Positions 51,289 through 58,766 of a stretch of 64,000 bases of DNA are shown in pieces. The DNA is from JADGRA01 sp052143535 (GTDB taxonomy: Bacteria > Myxococcota > Myxococcia > Myxococcales > Myxococcaceae). The notes under the pieces are model-generated. The model made no database searches. It saw nothing but the letters and a program-made list of their open reading frames with translations, and was not told the origin of the DNA. How positions within the stretch are numbered: position 1 is the stretch's first letter; every line of letters starts with the position of its first letter. The stretch is taken from the NCBI GenBank assembly GCA_052143535.1, contig JBKQSS010000056.1:124001-188000 (forward strand), read 5' to 3'. The position numbers were made by a program, and so were the translations under genes.

Positions 51289-52437
51289 GTGACTCTCTCT
51301 TCTGCGCGAGGCACGCTTCCTGGAGCCGCGCTCTGCGCCGGGCTCCTGGTGCTTGCACTGCCCAATGCGGCCGCGTTCCGCACCAACGACTTTCAAGTGT
51401 TTCACACCGCCGGCGCCCGCGCGCTGCATGGCGAGTCGCTCTACCGGGCCGAGGACGGCCGCTTTCCCTTCAAATACGCCCCGGTGGTGGGACTCCTCCT
51501 TGCGCCGGTGGGGGCTTTGCCGCTCCGGCCGGCGAAGGCGGCCTGGGTATTGGCCTCGGCCCTGGCCGTCTTCGCCTTCCTGCGCGAGGCGGCCCGTCTC
51601 TCCAGCCCCCCTCCCACCAGGGCGCTGCACCCGCTCGTGTTGCTGTTGCTTCTGCCCTACGTCTGGCACCTCTTCTCGTTGGGGCAAATGGACGGCTTTC
51701 TCCTCGCGGCCATTGGCCTGAGCGAGCGCTGGGCGCAGCGCCGGCCCGTCCTCTCGGGGCTGTTGTGGGCCCTGGCCGTCCTCACCAAGCCGCCCTACCT
51801 CGTCTTCCTCGCCGTTGCGGTGCTGGCCGGCCAGTGGCCGCGGCTGCTCGCTCTTTCAGGCTGGCTCCTCTCGCTCACCCTCCTTGCGCTGCCGGTGTGG
51901 GGGCTGGGCGCACTCGAGCAGTGGTGGGCCGTCCTCGGCCAAAGCACCCCGGAGCTGTTGTGCGCGCCCCAAAACCAGTCGCTGTGGGCCCTGGGCTGCC
52001 GCTACGGGCCACCGGGCTTCCTCGGCCCGCTGGCCAGCGTCGCGCTGGGCACGGCGGCCCTGGTGGCGGTTGCCGCCTTTAGCGCCCGGGCAAAGCCATC
52101 CCAAGCGCCAGCCACCGGCAGCTCGGCCGCGCTCGCCGCCACGGCGCTCGTCTCCCCTTTGGGCTGGTGGACGAATTTCATCGCCCTGGCCCCCCTGGTG
52201 TACGGGCTACTGGGCAGCGTCCGCAGCACTCAGCACTGGGTGCGGCTGGCCGCCGTGGTGTCCCTGCTGGGGCTGGCCACGGTGGCAGTGCTGACGGCGG
52301 AGCTCATTTCCCGAGACGCCTTCGTGTGGTGGCTGACGCAGAGGCACTACGGCCTGGCCGGCCTGGCGTGTGCCCTGACGGGACTGGCGACGCGACCGGC
52401 TGGTTACTCCCAGCCGATGACGACTTCATCGATGTAG
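51289..52437 (+). CDS. GT87-type (DUF2029) membrane glycosyltransferase
   Basis: 382 residues with about nine to ten hydrophobic segments. The Asp-containing first loop (FRTNDFQVFHTAGARALHGE), FKYAPVVGLLLAPVGALP, and the LCAPQNQSLWAL motif correspond to the mannosyltransferase-type GT87 family that uses polyprenyl-phosphate sugars. Substrate unknown. GTG 51289 has a GGGGGG site about seven bases upstream; the next GTG (51274) is a weaker alternative. Its 3' end overlaps the PilZ gene convergently by 34 bases. Confidence 0.82.
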   Translation: MTLSSARGTLPGAALCAGLLVLALPNAAAFRTNDFQVFHTAGARALHGESLYRAEDGRFPFKYAPVVGLLLAPVGALPLRPAKAAWVLASALAVFAFLREAARLSSPPPTRALHPLVLLLLLPYVWHLFSLGQMDGFLLAAIGLSERWAQRRPVLSGLLWALAVLTKPPYLVFLAVAVLAGQWPRLLALSGWLLSLTLLALPVWGLGALEQWWAVLGQSTPELLCAPQNQSLWALGCRYGPPGFLGPLASVALGTAALVAVAAFSARAKPSQAPATGSSAALAATALVSPLGWWTNFIALAPLVYGLLGSVRSTQHWVRLAAVVSLLGLATVAVLTAELISRDAFVWWLTQRHYGLAGLACALTGLATRPAGYSQPMTTSSM

Positions 52438-52751
52438 CGGGCGATGGCCAGCTCGCCCTCGGTGCTCAGCTCGATGAAGCGCACGTGAAAGCCGAGCGAG
52501 CCCTGCCGCTCGCGACTGCCGACAATTTCGCCCTTGGCCATAATCTCCTCTTCATGGCCGGGCAGGGTGACGCGCACTTCGACGTCGCGACAGGGGACAG
52601 GGTGGCCGGCGGCCCAGAAGACACCCCCGGTACTCAAGTCCCCGGTGGTTTGCTCGAAGGGCTCGGCGTCTTGGACACACCGCACGCGGAACGTGAAGGG
52701 CACCCGCGGCGAGTCGCGGCGGTCCTGGATGCTGCCGGGAGCTACAGACAT
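52404..52751 (-). CDS. PilZ-domain protein
   Basis: 115 residues, a single PilZ domain: RRDSPRVPF carries RxxxR (RDSPR), and DLSTGG is D/NxSxxG. A second PilZ gene in the window after the one at 18.8 kb. The ATG at 52751 follows GGTGGGG at nine bases; ATG 52778 is in frame nine codons earlier. Unlike the other PilZ gene it is convergent with a GT87 transferase. Functional link to that enzyme is not shown. Confidence 0.85.
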   Translation of the reverse strand: MSVAPGSIQDRRDSPRVPFTFRVRCVQDAEPFEQTTGDLSTGGVFWAAGHPVPCRDVEVRVTLPGHEEEIMAKGEIVGSRERQGSLGFHVRFIELSTEGELAIARYIDEVVIGWE

Positions 52752-52787
52752 GGATGTCGACCCCACCGCCGCCATCATGGTTCAATT

Positions 52788-53618
52788 CTACATGCTTGCT
52801 GCAGCCGGAAGGAAGCCATTCAGCAACCTGGCCAGGGTCCCCACCGCCCCACCTGCCGCCGCCTGAACGTCCTCGTGGCGGAGCGGGCCCTTCCCCAGGC
52901 CAGCCGCCGGGTTGGCGATGCAGCTGAGGGCGACGACAGGCACGCCCTGGTGCACGGCAGCGATGACTTCGGGCACGGTGCTCATGCCGACGCAGTCCGC
53001 CCCGAGAAGGCGAAGCATCCGGACCTCGGCAGGCGTCTCATAGGAGGGCCCCGCCACCATGGCGTAGACGCCCTCGGCCAAGGGGATGCAGAGCTCGGCG
53101 GCGGTCGCCTTGAGGGCCGCCCGCAACTGGGGCGAATAGGCCGTACTCATGTCCGGGAAGCGCGGGCCCACGGACTCGTCGTTGGGACCGGCCAGGGGGT
53201 TGGTGCCGGAGAGGTTGAGATGGTCCGTGATGAGGAGGAGGTCCCCGGCGCACAGCCCCTCTCGGAGCCCCCCGGAGGCGTTGGTGAGCACCAGCGCTTT
53301 AATCCCCAGCCAGCACAGAAGCCGCGCTGGGAAGGCGGCCATGGACGCGCTCCAGCCCTCGTAGGGGTGTAGCCGGCCCTGAAGCAGCGCCACTCTGACG
53401 CCGGCCAGCCGACCCAGCACCAGCCGCCCAGGGTGGCCCCTTACCGAGGGGAGCGCCAGGTGGGGGATGTCCGCAAACGGGATGGCCACCGCGTCGCTGC
53501 AGGCGTCCGCCAGGGCGCCAAGCCCGCTGCCCAAAACGAGGCCCACACTCGGCGAGAAGCCCGGGGCCCGTGCGGAAACCGCTGCCGCGGCAGCGTCGAG
53601 CTGGTCATGCAGCCTCAA
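52788..53618 (-). CDS. punA: Purine nucleoside phosphorylase
   Basis: 276 residues, the trimeric (class I, 274 aa) type: GLVLGSGLGALAD (phosphate loop), HPGRLVLGRLAG, VLTNASGGL, ITDHLNLSGTNPL, AGPSYETPAEVRML (base-binding Glu), and VGMSTVPEVIAA. It splits inosine or guanosine and their deoxy forms to base plus (deoxy)ribose-1-phosphate. The start is TTG 53618: GGAGGTG sits 5 bases upstream and this gives the normal family length, whereas the frame continues open 73 codons further without support. Confidence 0.93.
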   Translation of the reverse strand: MRLHDQLDAAAAAVSARAPGFSPSVGLVLGSGLGALADACSDAVAIPFADIPHLALPSVRGHPGRLVLGRLAGVRVALLQGRLHPYEGWSASMAAFPARLLCWLGIKALVLTNASGGLREGLCAGDLLLITDHLNLSGTNPLAGPNDESVGPRFPDMSTAYSPQLRAALKATAAELCIPLAEGVYAMVAGPSYETPAEVRMLRLLGADCVGMSTVPEVIAAVHQGVPVVALSCIANPAAGLGKGPLRHEDVQAAAGGAVGTLARLLNGFLPAAASM

Positions 53619-53778
53619 GAACGCACCTCCAGGCGTTGCGAGCCAGCCGCTGAAAGCGTCCTGTTTGCGGGCGCGGATGGGCGGGCCAACCCGCGCTGTG
53701 TCTCTGGAGGGCGACCGCGCCGGAGAGTCGCATCGACGCGAAAGCCCGGGACGGTCTGCAAACGCTTGGGACCGGAGC

Positions 53779-54471
53779 CTAGAACTTGTAGGCCACGCCA
53801 GCCAGCGCTTGCAGCGCGAACTGGGTGGTGGTCCCACTCAAGGTGGGGATGGATGGGCCCATTGCCAGCTTGAACGTGAGCAGCAGGTTCGGCTGCAGCC
53901 TGTATTCGGCGCCACCACCAAACATCAGCGGAATGACGAAGTTGGTCTGGCCGTTTCCGAAGACTAGGTAGAAGGGCAGCTCAAAGGACGCGTTGAACGT
54001 GAGTTGGTCGTTGAATGGAATGCCGAGCTGCGCGCCCACCGGGATGTTGATGCCCGTGGCCCCACCGCTGGTGTAGATGATGACGCCTGGGTTGAACGTG
54101 AGGGCCAGCTTGAGGCCAGCGATTTCGGCGATTTGGTCACGCAAGAGCAGCTGAATGTCGATGTTGAAGACGGTGGAGTTGACTTCGCCAACCGGGCCAC
54201 CCCAGTTCAGGGCCACCCGACCACCGATGTCGAGTGTCGAGCTGAGGCCGTGGACATAGTCCAACCAGAGGCCCGGCCAGGCGACCTGAGCGCGGACGAC
54301 GTTGGCGCCGTCACCCACCGTTTGTCCCGAGTCCACCGTCCAACGCTGGTCGGGTGTCGTTGCCGTTGCCGTTGCCGGTGCCGTTGTCGTCGCCTGGGTT
54401 TGAGCGCCGGCCGCTCCGGCCACCAATGCCACGCAGAGCACTGCTCCACGAACCACAGTGTGTTTCCGCAT
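53779..54471 (-). CDS. Putative outer-membrane beta-barrel protein, copy 1
   Basis: 230 residues: signal peptide (VVRGAVLCVALVAGAAGA), Thr/Ala-rich start of the mature part, then alternating-hydrophobic beta strands and a C-terminal aromatic residue (GVAYKF), typical of outer-membrane barrels. The pattern NWGGPVGEV, ALTFNPGVIIY, FGGGAEYRLQ and MGPSIPT is shared with the two genes downstream of it on the map. Function unknown. GGAAGAGAGA precedes ATG 54471. Confidence 0.7.
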   Translation of the reverse strand: MRKHTVVRGAVLCVALVAGAAGAQTQATTTAPATATATTPDQRWTVDSGQTVGDGANVVRAQVAWPGLWLDYVHGLSSTLDIGGRVALNWGGPVGEVNSTVFNIDIQLLLRDQIAEIAGLKLALTFNPGVIIYTSGGATGINIPVGAQLGIPFNDQLTFNASFELPFYLVFGNGQTNFVIPLMFGGGAEYRLQPNLLLTFKLAMGPSIPTLSGTTTQFALQALAGVAYKF

Positions 54472-54520
54472 TCTCTCTTCCTTTTTTTTGAGCACTTAGG
54501 CTCTTCGAGTTTGTGAACCA

Positions 54521-54540
54521 GCCAGGCGGCGCTGCCTGGC
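54521..54540 (-). terminator. Inverted repeat between barrel genes 1 and 2
   Basis: GCCAGGC (54521-54527) and GCCTGGC (54534-54540) form a perfect 7-base stem around a six-base loop. A second hairpin lies at 54557-54580 with a short run of A in the plus strand (T in the minus-strand transcript) beside it. Together they look like a terminator or attenuator after copy 2; no long T-run is present. Confidence 0.4.
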
Positions 54541-54556
54541 GCCCAGCAAGCAGAAA

Positions 54557-54580
54557 GGGGCGGCCCGGAGGCCGTCCCCC
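54557..54580 (-). terminator. Hairpin after barrel gene 2
   Basis: In the minus-strand transcript GGGGACGGCC pairs with GGCCGCCCC (one bulge), followed by TTTC. It lies about 25 bases past the copy 2 stop. Stem is strong, T-run short, so Rho-independent termination is plausible but not certain. Confidence 0.45.
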
Positions 54581-54603
54581 CCGTTGGGCGCCTAAGACGA
54601 GGC

Positions 54604-55302
54604 CTAAAGCTTGTAGGCCACGCCCAACAGCGCCTCCAGGGCGAAGGAGACAGAAGCGAACTGGTGGGTCGGGATGCTCGGCCCCATCGCCAGCTTGAAG
54701 GTCAGCAGGAGATTTCGCTGCACCGCGTACTCCGCGCCGCCGCCGAAGAGGATGGGAATGACGAAAGTGCCACCAGTCCCGAACGTCGCGTACATCGGCA
54801 GCTCGAACGAGGCGTTGAAGATGAGCTTGTCGTTGAAGGGAATTCCCATCTGCGCGCCGATGGGCACATTCATGCCGACGAGCCCGCCGGTGGTATAGAC
54901 GATGAACCCCGGGTTGAAGGTGAGGGCAATTTTGTACGGGCCGATTTTGGCGATTTGCTTCCTCAGCAGCAGCTGGAAGTCGAAGGAGAGGCTGGTGCCA
55001 CCGCAGGCGGAGTAACCGTCGAACGAGGCGCAGTAGTTGACCTCGCCGGCGACGCCGCCCCAGTTCATGGCCAGCCGGCCTCCAATGTCGAACGTCGAGT
55101 CAAGGCCGTGGACGAAGTCCAGCCACAGGCCCGGCCATGCCACCTGAGCCCGGACGACGTTGGCCCCGTCCCCCACCGTGTCCGCCGAATCGACCGACCA
55201 ACGCTGGTACTCCGTTGGCGGCGTTTGGGCTTGCGCGCCTCCCACTCCGACAACCAATGCTGCGCAGAGCAGTGCTCCGCGAACCACGGTGTGCTGACGC
55301 AT
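54604..55302 (-). CDS. Putative outer-membrane beta-barrel protein, copy 2
   Basis: 232 residues, closest to copy 1: same signal (VVRGALLCAALVVGVGGA), mature start QRWSVDSADTVGDGANVVRA, LTFNPGFIVYTTGG, FGGGAEYAVQ and MGPSIPT, ending GVAYKL. It has an insert with two Cys residues (NYCASFDGYSACGG) absent in copy 1, likely a disulfide-bonded loop. GGGAGGGAGA precedes ATG 55302. Confidence 0.7.
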   Translation of the reverse strand: MRQHTVVRGALLCAALVVGVGGAQAQTPPTEYQRWSVDSADTVGDGANVVRAQVAWPGLWLDFVHGLDSTFDIGGRLAMNWGGVAGEVNYCASFDGYSACGGTSLSFDFQLLLRKQIAKIGPYKIALTFNPGFIVYTTGGLVGMNVPIGAQMGIPFNDKLIFNASFELPMYATFGTGGTFVIPILFGGGAEYAVQRNLLLTFKLAMGPSIPTHQFASVSFALEALLGVAYKL

Positions 55303-55335
55303 TCTCCCTCCCTTTTTCGAGTGCGTGAGGCTTCT

Positions 55336-56007
55336 TCAGAACTTGTACGCCGCGCCGAGTAGTGCGTACAGCGAAAATTGAGCGGTGCCGCCGATGTAGC
55401 CGCCGCTCGCCAGAATGGTCGGCCCCAGCTTCAGTTTGAAGGTGAGCGCGAAGTTTTTCTTGGCGAGGTACTCGATGCCGCCGCCGAAAAGAATGGGGAC
55501 GGCAAAAACAGTGGAGTAACCGCCGCCCGAGAAGAGGACGTACATCGGCAAGTCGAAAGAGGCATTCAGCGACACCACCGAACTCACCGGAAAGCCGAAC
55601 TCGACCCCCACCGGGAAGGTGATGCCGAAGAGGGCAAACCCCGGCGGAAAGTAAAGCAACAGCCCCGGGTCGAAACTGGCGGCGATGCGCGTCCGCCCGT
55701 TGTCGAAAAGCGTCGTCCGGGCCAGAAACTGCAGGTCCATGCCGCCCAGGCAGCAGGAATTCACCAGGCCTTCCACCGCATAGTTGAAGGCAAACTTCCC
55801 GCCAATTTCCGTGGTCGCGTCGGTGCCGTGGATGAATTCGGCCCAGACGCCAGGAAAACCGACCTGGCCCCAGAAGACGTTGTTGCCGCTGCCCACCGTC
55901 TTGCCGGACTCGACACTCCAGGACGGCTCTTCGCCCGCACCCACCGGCGCTGCCAGGAGGAGGGGGGCCATGGCCGCTGCTGTGAGGAGTGTCTTTCGCC
56001 GGTTCAC
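55336..56007 (-). CDS. Putative outer-membrane beta-barrel protein, copy 3
   Basis: 223 residues, the most divergent copy: signal (KTLLTAAAMAPLLLAAPVGA), SWSVESGKTVGSGNNVFWGQV, then PILFGGGIEYLAKKN and KLKLGPTIL, ending GAAYKF. It has NSCCLGG in the loop where copy 2 has its Cys insert. GTG start. Downstream order is copy 3, copy 2, copy 1 on the minus strand, about 35 and 130 bases apart, so a polycistronic unit is possible. Pgm2-like gene ends 18 bases upstream. Confidence 0.7.
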   Translation of the reverse strand: MNRRKTLLTAAAMAPLLLAAPVGAGEEPSWSVESGKTVGSGNNVFWGQVGFPGVWAEFIHGTDATTEIGGKFAFNYAVEGLVNSCCLGGMDLQFLARTTLFDNGRTRIAASFDPGLLLYFPPGFALFGITFPVGVEFGFPVSSVVSLNASFDLPMYVLFSGGGYSTVFAVPILFGGGIEYLAKKNFALTFKLKLGPTILASGGYIGGTAQFSLYALLGAAYKF

Positions 56008-56025
56008 GTTGAATCCCCAAGGTGC

Positions 56026-57780
56026 TTACGCCTGCTCGAGCCCGCGCTGGCGGGCCAACTGCAGAAAACTCTCCGCGAGCGCCGCTGCCGCGGCCGACGC
56101 CCGCGCTCGCACCGCCTCCAAGGGCTCGGTCGCGCCCGCTGCTTCGGAGACTTCCACGTACAACTTCAGCTTGGGCTCCGTCCCAGAGGGGCGCAAAAGC
56201 ACCCGGCCGCCACCGGCCAGCTCGAAGCCGAGCAGGTTTGACTTGGGAAGGCCGAGTTCGCTGGGCTGCCCTTGGGCTGTCCGCCGGCCGCTTTCATAGT
56301 CACGTTCGGCCACCACCGGGCGCCCGGCAATGCTTGCAGGCGCGCGCTGACGAAACCCCTCCATCAGCTTGGCCAGGGCAGTGGCGCCAGCGGCGCCGGG
56401 CAAGGTGATGCTGCGCTGGACGGTGGCGTACACCCCGTACTGGCGGGCGAGCTCGTCGAGAAGGTCGAGCACCGTCGCGCCCCGCGAGCGTGCCCAACCG
56501 GCCAAGTCCGCCATCGCCACCGCGGCCCCAATTCCGTCCTTGTCGTGGACCGCCGGCCCCACCGCGTAGCCGAGCGCCTCCTCGTAGGCGAAAACGAAGT
56601 GTGCGCCGGACTCGGCGCGGCGGAGGGCCGCGTTGGCTATCCACTTGAAGCCGGTGAGCGTCTCGGCGTACTCCGCGCCGAGCCCCTTGGCGATGTGTGC
56701 CAACTGGGCCGAGGACACCACCGTCGCCAGCACCAAGGGGCGCACTGGGCGCGGCCCTTGGGTCAGCAGGTAGTGCCCGAGCAGGACGCCGACTTCGTTT
56801 CCGGTGAGCTGCCGGAAGCCGCCGCCGGGCGCGCGAACCATCACCGCCAAACGGTCCGCGTCGGGGTCATTGGCCAGCACCAAGTCTGCCTTCACCACCT
56901 CCGCCAGGCCCCGCGCCCGCTCGAGGGCGCCAGGCTCCTCGGGGTTGGGGGAGGCCACCGTTGGAAAGTCTGGGTTGCTGAGGTGCTGCTCTCTGACGAC
57001 GTGCAGCTGCTCGAAGCCGGCTCGGCGCAAGGCCTCCACCGCCAGCGCGCCCCCCACCCCGTGCAGGGCGGTGTAGCAGAGCACCAGGTCCCGCCCCTGG
57101 CCCGGGTGCCGACACTCGGCCAACACCGCCTCCAAGTAGCTGGCCCGCACCTCCGGCCCCACCTGGCGCAACAGGCCCCGTGAGCGCGCGACGCCCTCGG
57201 GAAGGCTTGGCACGGCGCTGGCGGGGCCGACGCGGGCCATCGCCGAGGCAATTGCCGTCTCGTCCGGCGGGATGACTTGCGCCCCGTTCGGCCCGTACAC
57301 CTTGTAGCCGTTGTAGCCCTTCGGGTTGTGGCTGGCCGTCACCACGACGCCGGCCGCCGCCCCGAGGGCTGTCACCGCGAAGGCCGCGAGCGGCGTCGGG
57401 GTGCCCTCGGTGAAGGCCCATACCGGAATCCCGGCGGCGGTCACCACCCCGGCCGTCTCGGCGGCAAACTCGACGCTGAGGTGACGGCCGTCACGGGCCA
57501 CCACCACACCGCGCCGGGTGGCTTCGGGGACGGTGCGCAGAAGCCAGCTGACGAGGCCGGCGGTGGTGCGACGGACGACGGCCAGATTCATGCGCGAAGG
57601 CCCCGCCCCCATCAGCGCCCGCAGGCCGGCCGTGCCGAAGGCAACTGGCTGCGAAAAGCGCTCCTTGAGCTCGGCCCAGTGCTCGCGGCGCACCAATTCC
57701 TGCAGCTCCGCACGCGTCGCTGGGTCGGGGTCCCCAGCGAGCCAGCCCTCAATGGCCTCACGCAACTCGGTGCGCGTCAT
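56026..57780 (-). CDS. PGM2-like phosphosugar mutase (candidate phosphopentomutase)
   Basis: 584 residues of the alpha-D-phosphohexomutase superfamily: phosphoserine loop TASHNPKGYNGYKVY, metal loop NDPDADR, sugar-binding YEEALGYAVG, and phosphate-binding RPSGTEPKLKLY. Length and the FGTAGLRALMGAGPSRMN start match the PGM2/phosphoribomutase branch, whose animal member acts on (deoxy)ribose-1-phosphate, and not the shorter ManB/AlgC branch. Neighbouring nucleoside genes support phosphopentomutase activity; glucose or mannose mutase activity is also possible. ATG 57780 is the start; the frame continues open upstream through deoC on the same strand without evidence for use. Confidence 0.88.
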   Translation of the reverse strand: MTRTELREAIEGWLAGDPDPATRAELQELVRREHWAELKERFSQPVAFGTAGLRALMGAGPSRMNLAVVRRTTAGLVSWLLRTVPEATRRGVVVARDGRHLSVEFAAETAGVVTAAGIPVWAFTEGTPTPLAAFAVTALGAAAGVVVTASHNPKGYNGYKVYGPNGAQVIPPDETAIASAMARVGPASAVPSLPEGVARSRGLLRQVGPEVRASYLEAVLAECRHPGQGRDLVLCYTALHGVGGALAVEALRRAGFEQLHVVREQHLSNPDFPTVASPNPEEPGALERARGLAEVVKADLVLANDPDADRLAVMVRAPGGGFRQLTGNEVGVLLGHYLLTQGPRPVRPLVLATVVSSAQLAHIAKGLGAEYAETLTGFKWIANAALRRAESGAHFVFAYEEALGYAVGPAVHDKDGIGAAVAMADLAGWARSRGATVLDLLDELARQYGVYATVQRSITLPGAAGATALAKLMEGFRQRAPASIAGRPVVAERDYESGRRTAQGQPSELGLPKSNLLGFELAGGGRVLLRPSGTEPKLKLYVEVSEAAGATEPLEAVRARASAAAAALAESFLQLARQRGLEQA

Positions 57781-57944
57781 GGTGGGCTCGGGGCCCGCGC
57801 CTGCCGGCCTCAGGCTGCGGACGGGGTGAAGCACTGCTGTGGAGAGGACTGTGGCCCGAAGGGTGGGTGGCTGCCCACAGCTTTTCGCCTCAACTCGGGT
57901 GGGTTGCCGGAAGTCACCTTGACTGTCCAGTGGTGAACTGGGCT

Positions 57945-58766
57945 TCACCCTTGGACGAGTGACACCGAGGCGGAGGTGCCAAGGCGGCTCGCCCCGGCCG
58001 CCACCAGCGCCAGCGCCTGGGCGCGGGTGCGGACCCCCCCGGAGGCCTTCACGGCCAGTGCATCGCCGACCACGGCTCGCAGCAGCGCCACGTCCTCGAC
58101 ACGGGCGCCGGGAGCCACCACCCCAGTGGACGTCTTCACCGCGGCACAACCCGCGACCAGGGCCAGTCCGGCGCCCAGCACCACCGCCCGGCGCTGGAGG
58201 AGGCCCGTCTCGAGAATGAGTTTCACTGGCCACGGCCGGGCCGCCTCCACCACCGCCAGTATGTCGGCGAGCGCACGGTCCACGTCGCCGGCACGCAGCG
58301 CGCCGAGCGCGGCCACCGCGTCCAGCTCGCGCGCCCCGTCGGCCAGCGCCAGCTGGACTTCGAGCGCCTTGACCTCCGGGCGGTGGGCCCCGTGCGGAAA
58401 GCCCACCACCGCAATGGGCACCACCTCGGCCCGGCCGAGCGCTTCGACCAGTCCCCGGAGGTGCACCGCGTGCACACACGCGCCGGCGCAGCCATGGGCC
58501 GCCGCCTCGGCTGCGAGCTGCCGCACCTCCGCCGGAAGGGCATCCGCCCGAAGCAAAGTGTGGTCGAGGTAAGCCGCGAGCGCGGCGGGCTGGGCCAAGG
58601 CCGTCAGGGCCGTTTGGCCAAAGGGCAGCTGGTGCACCTTGCCGCCTGGACGGGCTAGGCCGAAGGCCGCTGGCGTCAGCGCGCCCGGAAATTCCTGCCC
58701 CTCGGACCAGGCATCCAGCGCCGTCGTCCAGGCGCCCAAGGCGACTCTGTCCACCCTGCTGCTCAA
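57945..58766 (-). CDS. deoC: Deoxyribose-phosphate aldolase
   Basis: 273 residues; catalysis needs Lys in VKTSTGVV (Schiff base) and Lys in VKASGGVRT, both present, with DHTLLRADA and LILETGLL. It splits 2-deoxyribose-5-phosphate to glyceraldehyde-3-phosphate and acetaldehyde. It is about 50 residues longer at the N-terminus than standard DeoC. TTG 58766 overlaps the stop of the GltJ-like gene (TTGA), so translational coupling is likely. The segment ELDAVAALGALRAGD is unlike the usual EIDMVINIGALK but keeps the Asp. Confidence 0.9.
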   Translation of the reverse strand: MSSRVDRVALGAWTTALDAWSEGQEFPGALTPAAFGLARPGGKVHQLPFGQTALTALAQPAALAAYLDHTLLRADALPAEVRQLAAEAAAHGCAGACVHAVHLRGLVEALGRAEVVPIAVVGFPHGAHRPEVKALEVQLALADGARELDAVAALGALRAGDVDRALADILAVVEAARPWPVKLILETGLLQRRAVVLGAGLALVAGCAAVKTSTGVVAPGARVEDVALLRAVVGDALAVKASGGVRTRAQALALVAAGASRLGTSASVSLVQG

